A stretch of 64,000 nucleotides of DNA from Serratia marcescens subsp. marcescens ATCC 13880 (GTDB taxonomy: Bacteria > Pseudomonadota > Gammaproteobacteria > Enterobacterales > Enterobacteriaceae), in NCBI RefSeq assembly GCF_017299535.1, contig NZ_CP071238.1, positions 2,418,001-2,482,000 on the forward strand. Direction: 5' to 3'. How positions within the stretch are numbered: position 1 is the stretch's first letter; every line of letters starts with the position of its first letter. The notes below the pieces were generated by a model. It saw nothing but the letters and a program-made list of their open reading frames with translations. It was not told the DNA's origin and searched no databases. Shown here piece after piece: positions 20,441-29,368 of this stretch. Both the position numbers and the translations under genes were made by a program.

Positions 20441-21445
20441 TCAGGGTTGCAGCGCCTTGAGCAACGCCTGATGGAAGCGCGCCGGTTCCTCCATTTGCGG
20501 CGCATGACCCAGCCCGGCGAACTCGATCAGCGTGGCGTGCGGGATGAGTTTCGCCGCCTGTTTGCCCAGCACCGCGTAATGCCCGATTTTGGCCTTGACT
20601 GCCGGCGGGGCGATATCGCTGCCGATGGCGGTGGTGTCGGCGGTGCCGATCATCAGCGTGGTGGGCGTCTGCAGATCCTTGAACTCGTAATACACCGGCT
20701 GAGTGAAGATCATGTCGTAGATCAGCGCCGAGTTCCACGCCACCAGGCGGTGGCCCGGCCCGTTGTTCAACCCGGCCAGCATATCCACCCAGCGATCGTA
20801 CTCCGGCTTCCAGCGGCCGCCGTAGTAGGTGTGCTGCTCATAATTGCGGATGCCCTCGGCGGTGGTGTTCAGCTCGCGCGCGAACCATTGATCGACGCTG
20901 CGCCACGGCACGCCTTTCGCCTTCCAGTCCTCGAGGCCGATCGGGTTGACCATCACCAGCCGTTCCACCGCCTGCGGATACATCAGGCTGTAGCGCGTGG
21001 CCAGCATGCCGCCGGTGGAGTGGCCGATGACGATGGCCTTGCTGATGTTCAGGTTCTGCAGCAGGCCGTGGGTATTTTGCGCCAGCTGCTGGAAGCTGTA
21101 CTGGTAATGCGCCGGCTTGCTGGAGGAGCAAAAACCGATTTGGTCCGGCGCTATGACGCGGTAGCCGGCCTTGCTCAGCGCCTTGATGGTGTCCTGCCAG
21201 GTGGCGGCGCAGAAGTTTTTACCGTGCAGCAACAGCGCGGTGCGGCCGTTGGCGGCGCCTTCCGGCGGCACGTCCATATAGCCCATCTTTAACGGCTGCC
21301 CCTGCGAGGTGAAGCTGAACTGCTGCAACGGGTAGGGGTAGTGAAAGCCCTGCAGCTCCGGGCCGAACGTCGGCGTTTCGGCGGCGCCGGCGGCGAACGC
21401 GGCCAGCGCGGCGCACAGCAGCGCGCTACGGGTGAATCTCAGCAT
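20441..21445 (-). CDS. Exported alpha/beta hydrolase
   Basis: Alpha/beta-fold hydrolase (esterase or related) with an N-terminal signal peptide ('RSALLCAALAAFAAGAAE'), so probably periplasmic or secreted. The nucleophile elbow is 'GHSTGGM'; the acid lies in the 'IGTADTT' region and the histidine in 'GLGHAPQME'. The oxyanion region 'LLLHGKNFCAATWQ' fits. 334 residues; the start follows CAGGAGATCAGG. It stands alone between the reductase-like gene and the Rhs locus. The substrate is unknown. Confidence 0.87.
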   Translation of the reverse strand: MLRFTRSALLCAALAAFAAGAAETPTFGPELQGFHYPYPLQQFSFTSQGQPLKMGYMDVPPEGAANGRTALLLHGKNFCAATWQDTIKALSKAGYRVIAPDQIGFCSSSKPAHYQYSFQQLAQNTHGLLQNLNISKAIVIGHSTGGMLATRYSLMYPQAVERLVMVNPIGLEDWKAKGVPWRSVDQWFARELNTTAEGIRNYEQHTYYGGRWKPEYDRWVDMLAGLNNGPGHRLVAWNSALIYDMIFTQPVYYEFKDLQTPTTLMIGTADTTAIGSDIAPPAVKAKIGHYAVLGKQAAKLIPHATLIEFAGLGHAPQMEEPARFHQALLKALQP

Positions 21446-21679
21446 CCTGATCTCCTGAAAAACGGACGAGAGCCGAGTATAGCCACAATCAAGGCGTCGG
21501 TGCGCCAGTGGTTTCAGATAATTCTGTAATATGACGGTTTGATTCCCGGCCAGATTCCGGCAACGCTCTTTTTCACAGTGAACGCGGTCACGCCGTGCAA
21601 CATTGGCGACGCCTGATGGTTTTATTTCAAGGCTAAGTTATGCGATGCTTAAGCATTATTTATGCAAAAGGATCCTCGC
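21446..21679. other. Intergenic region upstream of the Rhs effector locus
   Basis: 234 bases, AT-richer than the flanks, that must contain the divergent promoters of the hydrolase and of eagR. No gene or strong regulatory motif is recognised. Confidence 0.4.
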
Positions 21680-22111
21680 ATGTCCGCTTTATCCCGCTGC
21701 GCTTTCAGCGAAGGCAGCGTCGCTTTGCCGGAAGGCTATGCCGATCGCACGGTCAACGTCCTGTTGGCCGGCGATGATGTTTCCCCCTCAGTCAATATTT
21801 CCCGCGATGCGCTGCAGCCGGCGGAGAACCTGGAAGGCTACGTCACCCGCCAGCTCGATGCGCTGGCGCAGGGGCTGAAAGGTTGGGCGTTCAAAAGCCG
21901 CGAGCCGGCGTCGCTGGGCGATGGGCTGGCCGCCGGTGAGTGGGTGCGCGCCAGCTACCTGCGCGACGGCAAACGCATCTGGCAGAACCAGGCGGTGTTT
22001 GCGCTGGCGGAGGGGCGGGTGCTGGTGTTCACCCTGGCGATGGCGCGCAAGCTGACGCCGCAAGATGACGCGCTGCTGCAGCAGGTGCTGAACAGCTACC
22101 GGGCGGCCTAA
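21680..22111 (+). CDS. eagR: Eag-type T6SS effector chaperone (DUF1795/DcrB family)
   Basis: Cytoplasmic adaptor of the DUF1795 (Eag) family. These proteins bind the hydrophobic N-terminal segment of a cognate Rhs effector and help load it onto the VgrG spike. The 143-residue protein has the family layout ('FSEGSVALPEGYADRTVNVLLAG', 'NQAVFALAEGRVLVFTLAMARKLT', a final helix 'LLQQVLNSYRAA') and no signal peptide. The ATG at 21680 is chosen because AAAGGA lies seven bases before it; an earlier in-frame ATG has no such site. It lies 31 bases upstream of the rhs gene, the usual eagR-rhs-immunity order. Confidence 0.88.
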   Translation: MSALSRCAFSEGSVALPEGYADRTVNVLLAGDDVSPSVNISRDALQPAENLEGYVTRQLDALAQGLKGWAFKSREPASLGDGLAAGEWVRASYLRDGKRIWQNQAVFALAEGRVLVFTLAMARKLTPQDDALLQQVLNSYRAA

Positions 22112-22142
22112 CGATGAACTCTTTGCGTAAAAGGAACTTACG

Positions 22143-25100
22143 ATGACCGAAGCGGCCCGCGTCGGCGATACCATCGGGCATTCCCATGCCCTGGCCGGCA
22201 TGATTGCCGGCACCCTTGTCGGCGGCCTGATCGCCGCCGCAGGCGCACTGGCGGCGGGTGCGCTGTTCGTCGCCGGCCTGGCGGCTTCCTGTATCGGCGT
22301 CGGCGTGCTGCTTATCGGCGCCAGCCTGGCGGTGGGGTATCTCACCGGGGAGGCGGCCACCGCGGCGCGCGACGGCATTGCCGACGCCGGTGCCGGTAGC
22401 CTGACCCCCAAAGGCAATATCGTCACCGGCTCCCCCAACGTCTTCATCAACGGCAAACCCGCCGCGCTCGCCACCAACAGCCAGGTGGCCTGCAGCGACG
22501 ACGGCCCGAGCATGCAGATGGCGCAGGGCTCCGACAAGGTCAGCATCAACGGCCAGCCCGCCTCGCGCGTGGGGGACAAAACCAACTGCGACGCGCAGGT
22601 GATGGAAGGTTCGCCCAACGTGTTTATCGGCGGCGGCACCGTCACCACCTTGCCGATCAAGCCCGAAGTGCCGGATTGGCTGTATAAGGTCTCCGATCTG
22701 ACGCTGCTGTTCGCCGGCCTGGTGGGCGGCGTGGGCGGCGCCGCTGGCAAGCTGGGGGCGCTCGGCAAACTGCTGGGCAAGCTGCCCGGCATCAACAAAC
22801 TGGCGCGCATCGCCTGCCGCGCCGGCACCCTGATGACCGCGACCGCCGCGGTCGGCATTATCGCCCGGCCGGTGGATATCGTCAGCGGCCAGAAATTCCT
22901 CGACGGCGAAGACGATCTCGATTTCGTGCTGCCATCGCGCCTGCCGGTCGCCTGGCAGCGCTATTGGCGCAGCGGCAACCCCGGCGACAGCGTACTGGGC
23001 CGCGGCTGGAACCTGTTCTGGGAGAGCAGCCTGCAGCCGTATCAGGACGGCCTGGTGTGGCGCGCGCCTTCCGGCGACTTCGTCGCTTTCCCCATGGTGC
23101 CGCGCGGCCACAAAACTTACTGCGAAGCCGAAAAATGCTGGCTGATGCACAACGACGACGGCAGTTGGCAGCTGTTTGACGTCGGCGAACAGATTTTCCA
23201 CTACCCGCCGCTGGCGGGCGAGCAGCCGAGCCGGCTGAGCATGATCACCGACGCCATCGGCAACGCCACCTCGCTGTTTTACGACGACGAGGGGCTGCTG
23301 AGCGAACTGGTGGACAGCGCAGGGCAGCGCCTGATGTGCCGCTATGCGCAGGGCCGCCTGCGCGAAGTGGCGCTGCAAACCGCCGAAGGCGAACGGACGC
23401 TGGCGCGCTACGGCTACGATGAGCAGGGCCAACTGACGACGGTGAGCAACCGCGCCGGTGAGGTGACGCGCCGCTTCGGCTGGCGCGACGGCCTGATGAT
23501 CAGCCACCAGGACGCCGCCGGGCTGCTGAACGAATACCAATGGCAAGAGATCGACGGCGTGCCGCGCGTGACGGCCTATCGCAACAGCGCCGGAGAATCC
23601 CTTGAGTTCGGCTATGACTTCGCCGGCGGGCGCCGCAGCGCGGTGCGCGGCGACGGCAAGCGGGCGGAGTGGCGGCTGGATGACGACGACAACGTGGCGC
23701 AGTACACCGATTTCGACCAGCGCCGCTACGGTTTTATCTACCAACGCGGCGAGCTGTGCAGCGTGCTGCTGCCCGGCGGCGCGCAGCGCCAGAGCGAATG
23801 GGACCCTTACGGCCGCCTGTTGTCGGAGACCGATCCGCTCGGCCGCGTGACGCGCTATCAATATTCGCGCAACAGCGGCCGGCTGTTCGCCGTCGCGTAC
23901 CCGGACGGCAGCAGCGAGGCGCAGCATTGGGACACGTTGGGCCGCCCGACGCGTTATGTCGATGCGCTGGGCAATGCCACGCTGTACCGCTATCCGGATG
24001 ACGAAGAGAGCCTGCCGGCCAGCGTGATCGACGCGCTGGGCGGGGAAGTGAAGCTGGAGTGGGACGCCCGCGGCCAGCTGACGCGCTACACCGACTGTTC
24101 CGGCAGCGTGACGGCTTATACCTACGATGCGCTGGGGCAACTGACGGCGCAGACCGATGCCGAAGGCCACCAGACGCGCTACCGGTGGGATAACGGCGGC
24201 CGCCTGCACACCCTGATCCACCCGGACGGCGGTGAAGAGCGTTTTAACTGGAATGCGCACGGCCAGCTGGCCGAACATCAGGACGCGCTGGGCAGCCTGA
24301 CCCGCTGGCAGTACAACGCCCTGGGGCTGCCGGTCAGCATCACCGATCGCATCAACCGCACCCGGCGCTATCACTACAGCCCGCAGGGCTGGCTGACGCG
24401 GCTGGAGAACGGCAACGGCGGCGACTACCGCTTCAGCTACGATGAGGTGGGCCGTGTGCTGGCCGAAGAGCGCCCGGACGACACCCGCCACTATTATCGC
24501 TACGGCGCGGCCGGGCTGCTGGAGGAGCACCGCGAGGTCGGCCTGCCGGGCAGCGCGGGCGAGCTGACGCAGCGCGAACAGCGCTTCCGCTTCGACGAGG
24601 CCGGGCAGCTGGTCTGGCGCGGCAACGCCAGCGCGGAATGGCATTACCGCTTCGACGCCATGGGGCGGCTGCGCGAGCTGAACCGCCTGCCGACGGCGAG
24701 CGGCGCGGCGCTGGGCATCGAACCGGACAACGTGCAGATGCGCTATGACGCCGCTGGGCGGCTGCTCGGCGAGCAGGGCGTGAACGGCGAGCTGCAATAC
24801 CAGTGGGATGCGCTGGCCAACCTGCAGGCGCTGACGCTGCCGCAGGGCGATCGCTTGCAGTGGCTGTATTACGGTTCCGGCCACGCCAGCGCCATTAAAT
24901 TCAACCAGCAGGTGGTGAGCGAATTCACTCGCGATCGCCTGCACCGGGAAACCGGCCGCAGCCAGGGGGCGCTGCAGCAGCAGCGGCGTTACGACGCCAT
25001 GGGCCGCCGCAGCTGGCAGAGCAGCGCCTTCGGCCACGACAAACTGACCCGGCCGGAAGACGGCGTGCTGTGGCGCGCTTATCGCTACACCGGCCGCGGC

Positions 25101-26405
25101 GAGCTGGCCGGAGTGAGCGACGCGCTGCGCGGCGAAGTGCACTACGGTTACGACGCCGAAGGCCGCCTGCTGCAACACCGCGAACCCAATCAGGGTAAAC
25201 CGGGCGCGCGGCTGGTGTACGACCTGGCGGATAACCTGCTGGGCGAGCGCAGCCCACAGAACGACATCGACGCGCACCTGCCGCTGGCGCCGATTGCCGA
25301 CAACCGCCTGACGCACTGGCAAAAACTGTTTTACCGTTACGACGCCTGGGGCAACCTGATCAGCCGGCGCAATGGCCTCTACGAACAGCACTACCGCTAC
25401 GACGCCGACAACCGGCTGGTGCAGGCGCACGGTCGCGGCCCGCAGGGCGAATTCGAGGCGCAGTATCATTACGACGCGCTGGGCCGCCGCAGCCGCAAGG
25501 CGGTGCGCTACAAGGGCAAAACCGAACAGACGACCCGTTTCCTGTGGCAGGGCTACCGGTTGCTGCAGGAGCAGCGCGACGACGGCAGCCGCCGCAGCTG
25601 GAGCTACGATCCGGCCAGCCCGTGGAGCCCACTGGCGGCGCTGGAGCAGGCGGGCGACAGCCGCTCGGCTGATATTTACTGGTACCACACCGATCTGAAC
25701 AGCGCGCCGCTGGAAGTGACCGACGCGGCGGGCAACCTGTGCTGGTCCGGGCAATACGACACCTTCGGCAAGCTGCAGGGCCAGACGGTGGCCGGCGCGG
25801 CGAAGCGGCAGGGCGCGCAATATCAGCAGCCGCTGCGCTACGCCGGGCAATACCAGGACGACGAAAGCGGCCTGCACTACAACCTGTTCCGCTACTACGA
25901 ACCCGAGGTGGGGCGTTTCACCACGCAGGATCCGATAGGGTTGGAAGGCGGGCTGAATTTATATGCTTATGTCATGAACCCACTGACGTGGGTTGATCCT
26001 TTGGGATTAGCTGGGTGTCAGAGTGTAAACGCTAAACATATTTTTCATGGTGAGATTAACCGCCGAGGTCGTGCTGTTGGTTTCCATCATGAAGGAAGCA
26101 TTGGGCATCTAGGAAAAGCTAGAGTAACTCAAGTCACGACACCACCAAACGCTCATGGCGTATATAAAGGTAAAGTGGAAATATTCGATTCTACTAGTGG
26201 GCAATGGGTACAAAAAGGGCCAGAATCTACATTTTTCCCAACATCATGGAACAGGCAGAAAGTAATGTCCGAAGTCCGTGGGGCATATAATAATGGCACG
26301 GTCATGCCAAATGGAAAATGGGAGGGTATATCTCCGAGTGGCGTGAAAATTGGTGGCTATTTGGATTCTGGTGGGAATATTAATACAGCTTTCCCAATAA
26401 TGTAA
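22143..26405 (+). CDS. T6SS Rhs effector: PAAR-like N-terminus, YD-repeat cage, EndoU-like nuclease tip
   Basis: Polymorphic toxin delivered by type VI secretion. Residues 15-65 hold two hydrophobic segments, the usual Eag-binding region, followed by a PAAR-like domain ('GNIVTGSPNVFINGKPAA', 'SINGQPASRVGDKTNC'). From about 245 to 1285 runs the Rhs/YD-repeat cage, ending in 'VGRFTTQDPIGLEGGLNLYAYV' and 'VDPLGLAG' (Asp1285), where the toxin is released by autoproteolysis. The last 130 residues (1291-1420) match the bacterial EndoU pattern: 'KHIFHGE' with His1299 and His1302, 'GFHHEG' with His1315/1316, the 'TFFPTSWN' block and the closing 'GGYLDSGGNINTAFP' with Thr1415. This predicts a ribonuclease, probably a tRNase. 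Base composition drops sharply to AT-rich from about 26020, a mark of tip exchange. Confidence 0.92.
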   Translation: MTEAARVGDTIGHSHALAGMIAGTLVGGLIAAAGALAAGALFVAGLAASCIGVGVLLIGASLAVGYLTGEAATAARDGIADAGAGSLTPKGNIVTGSPNVFINGKPAALATNSQVACSDDGPSMQMAQGSDKVSINGQPASRVGDKTNCDAQVMEGSPNVFIGGGTVTTLPIKPEVPDWLYKVSDLTLLFAGLVGGVGGAAGKLGALGKLLGKLPGINKLARIACRAGTLMTATAAVGIIARPVDIVSGQKFLDGEDDLDFVLPSRLPVAWQRYWRSGNPGDSVLGRGWNLFWESSLQPYQDGLVWRAPSGDFVAFPMVPRGHKTYCEAEKCWLMHNDDGSWQLFDVGEQIFHYPPLAGEQPSRLSMITDAIGNATSLFYDDEGLLSELVDSAGQRLMCRYAQGRLREVALQTAEGERTLARYGYDEQGQLTTVSNRAGEVTRRFGWRDGLMISHQDAAGLLNEYQWQEIDGVPRVTAYRNSAGESLEFGYDFAGGRRSAVRGDGKRAEWRLDDDDNVAQYTDFDQRRYGFIYQRGELCSVLLPGGAQRQSEWDPYGRLLSETDPLGRVTRYQYSRNSGRLFAVAYPDGSSEAQHWDTLGRPTRYVDALGNATLYRYPDDEESLPASVIDALGGEVKLEWDARGQLTRYTDCSGSVTAYTYDALGQLTAQTDAEGHQTRYRWDNGGRLHTLIHPDGGEERFNWNAHGQLAEHQDALGSLTRWQYNALGLPVSITDRINRTRRYHYSPQGWLTRLENGNGGDYRFSYDEVGRVLAEERPDDTRHYYRYGAAGLLEEHREVGLPGSAGELTQREQRFRFDEAGQLVWRGNASAEWHYRFDAMGRLRELNRLPTASGAALGIEPDNVQMRYDAAGRLLGEQGVNGELQYQWDALANLQALTLPQGDRLQWLYYGSGHASAIKFNQQVVSEFTRDRLHRETGRSQGALQQQRRYDAMGRRSWQSSAFGHDKLTRPEDGVLWRAYRYTGRGELAGVSDALRGEVHYGYDAEGRLLQHREPNQGKPGARLVYDLADNLLGERSPQNDIDAHLPLAPIADNRLTHWQKLFYRYDAWGNLISRRNGLYEQHYRYDADNRLVQAHGRGPQGEFEAQYHYDALGRRSRKAVRYKGKTEQTTRFLWQGYRLLQEQRDDGSRRSWSYDPASPWSPLAALEQAGDSRSADIYWYHTDLNSAPLEVTDAAGNLCWSGQYDTFGKLQGQTVAGAAKRQGAQYQQPLRYAGQYQDDESGLHYNLFRYYEPEVGRFTTQDPIGLEGGLNLYAYVMNPLTWVDPLGLAGCQSVNAKHIFHGEINRRGRAVGFHHEGSIGHLGKARVTQVTTPPNAHGVYKGKVEIFDSTSGQWVQKGPESTFFPTSWNRQKVMSEVRGAYNNGTVMPNGKWEGISPSGVKIGGYLDSGGNINTAFPIM

Positions 26406-26416
26406 TGGAGGTGGGA

Positions 26417-26740
26417 ATGAGATTTTTTATTGGTGATGACGGTTATCCATCTATAGAAGCTAATGGTGATTTTAGGATACTGATTGACTTTTTAAAGGAT
26501 GATATCCAAAGAAGTATCTATGGTGTCAATGAGTTTATTGAGGCTTGTAAGCTTGTAAGATCTGGATCTCTGCCATTTTGGGAGGGGACGGGGAACTCTC
26601 ATACTATAACTATTAAACCTAACGGTGTAGAGATTTTTAATGAGTACACCGAGGAGTCTATGATTGTTTCGAGTATAGATGAGTTTGAGGGGTATCTTGA
26701 GAAATGGAAGCATCTAATTTCAAATACAAGTAGCTTGTGA
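26417..26740 (+). CDS. Predicted immunity protein for the EndoU-like Rhs tip
   Basis: Small acidic cytoplasmic protein of 107 residues immediately downstream of the toxin tip, with a strong Shine-Dalgarno (GGAGGTGGGA) before ATG 26417. It is as AT-rich as the tip, so the two were probably acquired together. By position it should neutralise the C-terminal nuclease. Some blocks ('FWEGTGNSHTITIKPNGVEIFNEYTEE', 'SSIDEFEGYLEKW') loosely recall the YacL/UPF0231 family; that likeness is weak and from memory. No membrane segment, as expected for immunity to a cytosolic RNase. Confidence 0.8.
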   Translation: MRFFIGDDGYPSIEANGDFRILIDFLKDDIQRSIYGVNEFIEACKLVRSGSLPFWEGTGNSHTITIKPNGVEIFNEYTEESMIVSSIDEFEGYLEKWKHLISNTSSL

Positions 26741-26833
26741 GAGTGAGAGGGATAAATAATATACTTTAACGCTAAAAAATTAGGTTCAGCGAGGCGTTCT
26801 TTAGAAATAAGAATGAACTGGTTTATATAAGTC
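26741..26833. other. AT-rich junction with possible toxin or immunity tail
   Basis: Between the immunity stop and the displaced rhs copy lies AT-rich DNA in which a short frame encodes NAKKLGSARRSLEIRMNWFI followed by a stop, without its own start. It may be the tail of a displaced toxin or immunity gene. Too short to assign. Confidence 0.3.
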
Positions 26834-27125
26834 TGCAAAACGACATCCTCGCGCACCTGCCACTGGTGCCGATCGCCGACAACTGGCAGGCGCACTGCCG
26901 CGGCCCGCAGGGCGAATTCGAGGCGCAGTATCATTACGACGCGCTGGGCCGCTGCAGGAGCAGCGCGACGACGGCAGCCGCCGCAGCTGGAGCTACGATC
27001 CGGCCAGCCCGTGGAACCCGCTGGCGGTGTTGGAGCAGGCGGGCGACAGCCGCTCGGCGGATATTTACTGGTATCACACCGATCTGAACAGCGCGCCGCT
27101 GGAAGTGACCGACGCGGCGGGCAAC
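26834..27125 (+). pseudogene. Displaced rhs core fragment with internal deletions
   Basis: 292 bases repeat parts of the rhs gene 1.5 kb upstream with few differences: about 25255-25307, then 25414-25486, then 25562-25739. The first deletion junction lies at the 9-base word GCCGACAAC, which occurs twice in the parent (25299-25307 and 25406-25414), so it looks like a repeat-mediated deletion. The second removes about 75 bases and shifts the frame. There is no start and no complete domain, so this is a dead copy of a former rhs 3' core. Confidence 0.9.
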
Positions 27126-27129
27126 AAAG

Positions 27130-27270
27130 ATTAAAAACACTCCAGAGAAGTATTCAGAGTCAAGCTTTGACTTGCTGGAGGAATACAGTTCAGGAAAAGC
27201 AAGGGTTGCGTTAAGTACCTATGATCATGTTTTCGATGTTACAGGTAGTTTTAAAATATTGTATGAATAA
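27130..27270 (+). pseudogene. Orphan C-terminal fragment, probably of an old immunity protein
   Basis: After the rhs-like block ends, the sequence turns AT-rich and an open frame of 46 codons without a start encodes a protein-like segment ('SFDLLEEYSSGKARVALSTYDHVFDVTGSF') ending at TAA 27268-27270. It is out of frame with the rhs fragment. Position and composition suggest the tail of the immunity gene that belonged to a lost tip. I do not recognise the family. Confidence 0.5.
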
Positions 27271-27318
27271 TGGCGGCATTTTGTGCCGCAGAAAAAGTTC
27301 GAAACGGTAGGAGGCATA

Positions 27319-28215
27319 CTAAATACCCAATGTGCCGTTAATCAGGGTGCAGCACTGCCCGCCGATCCAGGGTTCGCCGTCAATAAAGCGCACGCTCACG
27401 CGGCCATCTCGATTCAGTTGGGTGCCCTGGCGCACCAGGTAGCCCTGCGCGGTCCGGTCGCCGTCGGGGAAGCGGCTGGCTTGCAGCAAGCGCGCCAGGC
27501 AGGCGTTGGCGCTGCCGGTTACCGGATCTTCAATCAAAACACCGCATTCCACCATAAACGCGCGCATTTCGTAATCGGCCGGTTCGGTTGCGGAGCAGGC
27601 GCCATAGATCACGACGCCATCCACATCACACGCGGTTTGCAGCTGTTTAATCGTGGCCTGATCCGGCGTTACCGCCAGGCAAGACTGCGCGTCCGGCAGG
27701 CGCACCATCAGCCAGCGAATGCCCATCTCGGCAATCACCGGCAGAGGGCTTGCTGCAATCACTGCAGGCCGTAAAGCGGCCGTCAACCGTTCGGTTTCCT
27801 CGGCCGCCATGGGGCGGAACTCAACTTCGGGCGCGGCGAACGCCAAGGTGCCGTCCGGCAGGATATTGACCGCCACCAGGCCGACGCCGCATTCCTGCAT
27901 CACCGTTCCGGGGCGTTTAGGCGCCAATCCGGCTTCCAGCAGGGCGTGTGCGGTGCCCAGCGTCGGGTGGCCGGCGAAGGGCAGCTCCTTTTCGGTAGTG
28001 AAGATGCGCACCTTATAATCCGCCGCCGGGTGCGTCGGTTTAAGCACGAAGGTGGTTTCCGAAAGGTTGGTCCAACGGGCCAATGCCAGCATCTGCGCGT
28101 CGTTCAGCCCTTCGGCTTCCAGCACCACCGCCACAGGATTGCCGAGCAGCGGCGTGGCGGTGAAAACGTCCACCTGTTTGTAGGCGCGGGGTGTCACATC
28201 ATCGCTTCTGAGCAT
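27319..28215 (-). CDS. PhzF-family isomerase/epimerase
   Basis: Cytoplasmic protein of the PhzF family, with the fold of diaminopimelate epimerase but lacking its catalytic cysteines. Diagnostic segments are 'YKQVDVFTATPLLGNPVAVVL', 'NLSETTFVL' with the catalytic glutamate, 'IFTTEKELPFAGHPTLGTAHAL', and near the end 'EDPVTGSANACLARLL'. 298 residues is normal. It stands alone; there is no phenazine pathway here, so a general metabolic role (as for YddE-type proteins) is likely. The gene resumes the high GC of the chromosome after the Rhs debris. Confidence 0.9.
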   Translation of the reverse strand: MLRSDDVTPRAYKQVDVFTATPLLGNPVAVVLEAEGLNDAQMLALARWTNLSETTFVLKPTHPAADYKVRIFTTEKELPFAGHPTLGTAHALLEAGLAPKRPGTVMQECGVGLVAVNILPDGTLAFAAPEVEFRPMAAEETERLTAALRPAVIAASPLPVIAEMGIRWLMVRLPDAQSCLAVTPDQATIKQLQTACDVDGVVIYGACSATEPADYEMRAFMVECGVLIEDPVTGSANACLARLLQASRFPDGDRTAQGYLVRQGTQLNRDGRVSVRFIDGEPWIGGQCCTLINGTLGI

Positions 28216-28269
28216 TGGCCATCATCCGTTATCAACAAAACCTGATGATAACGATATTCGCCAATGGCT

Positions 28270-29187
28270 TCAAAGGGTTGAGTTTTGTTTTGAGATATCT
28301 GCCCGTCGCCACTTCAGCCCCGGCTTGGCGAACATCACCAGGTTGCCCAGCAGGATCAGGCACAGGCCCAGCACGGCGTTGAAGTGCCACTGGTAGCCTT
28401 CGTAGATCGTTGAGATGGTCAGTGCCACCAGCGGGAACAGCAGGGTGCTGTAGGCCGCCGCGCCGGCGCCGATGCGGCCGAGCAGGCTGAAGTAAGCGGC
28501 GAAGGCGATCACCGATCCGAAGATCGCTAGGTACAGCAGGGAGCCGATATAGCGGCTGCTGAATTCGATCTGGAACGATGCGCCCTGTGCCAGGGCGATC
28601 AGCGCCATCAGCATCGCGCCGTAGGTCATGGCGTAGGTGTTAGTGGAAAAGATATCCAGCCCGCGGCGCTGATGGCGCGCGCTGATCATATTGCCCAGCG
28701 AGAAGCCGTAGGTGCCGAGCGCGCTCAGGCCGATGCCTTTAAGCAGCTCCGGCGCCATGCGGGTGGCGGCCAGATCTTGCCAGAACAGCGCCACGATGCC
28801 GGTCAACCCCAGCAGCGCCGCCGGCAGCAGGTTGGGGCTGGGGCGCTGGCGGAAGAACAGCAGGCTGTTGAGGGCGTTGAACAGCACCGCCATCGAGAAG
28901 ATCACCGATTCCAGCCCGCTGCTGATGTAAGCCGCCGCGTGGTAGAAGCAGAAGAAGTTGAAGCCGAACACGCAGCAGCCCTGCAGCACGCAGAACAGAT
29001 GATCGCGCGGGGCGATGCGGCGCAGGCGGCGCGTTAACAACAGTACGGCGAACATCACCGCGGCGGAAATGGCGAAACGGTAAGCGATCGACACGGGAAT
29101 GGCCACCGGGCCTTCCTGTTGCAGGGTGATCGCAATCCAGGTGGTGCCCCAAATCAGCACCACGGCGAGGTACAACAGCGCATTCAT
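28270..29187 (-). CDS. EamA/DMT-family metabolite exporter
   Basis: Ten-helix inner-membrane exporter of the drug/metabolite transporter superfamily (two EamA repeats). It opens with 'MNALLYLAVVLIWGTTWIAI', the characteristic first helix with the GTTW motif, and ends 'LGLCLILLGNLVMFAKPGL'. 305 residues from the ATG at 29187; a longer in-frame extension upstream is GC-driven and lacks the family start. It is divergent from an AraC-type regulator about 180 bases away that is a natural candidate to control it. The exported compound is unknown. Confidence 0.88.
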   Translation of the reverse strand: MNALLYLAVVLIWGTTWIAITLQQEGPVAIPVSIAYRFAISAAVMFAVLLLTRRLRRIAPRDHLFCVLQGCCVFGFNFFCFYHAAAYISSGLESVIFSMAVLFNALNSLLFFRQRPSPNLLPAALLGLTGIVALFWQDLAATRMAPELLKGIGLSALGTYGFSLGNMISARHQRRGLDIFSTNTYAMTYGAMLMALIALAQGASFQIEFSSRYIGSLLYLAIFGSVIAFAAYFSLLGRIGAGAAAYSTLLFPLVALTISTIYEGYQWHFNAVLGLCLILLGNLVMFAKPGLKWRRADISKQNSTL

Positions 29188-29368
29188 TCTATTTGTTACT
29201 CCGAAAAAACCGATGGCGCAGTATCCGCTTTGGCGCGCGGCGGCGCTTGCAGCGCTTTGCGCCCAGTTGCATATTCTTGCGCTTTTTTTGCCAAAAGCGC
29301 GGGGCGGCCGCTGGCATGCCGCGGCGCCACTCTTTACACTGTCGGCATGTCGAACAACGGGGCCGGCG

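Noticed and set aside
22029..25877. Very long minus-strand open frame (about 1280 codons) opposite rhs
   Set aside because: It mirrors the third-position GC bias of the rhs gene, has no domain-like sequence or ribosome binding site, and crosses eagR and rhs.
26866..27214. Two forward ORFs in the displaced rhs copy
   Set aside because: They are frame-shifted readings of the duplicated core and do not encode Rhs-like or other protein sequence.
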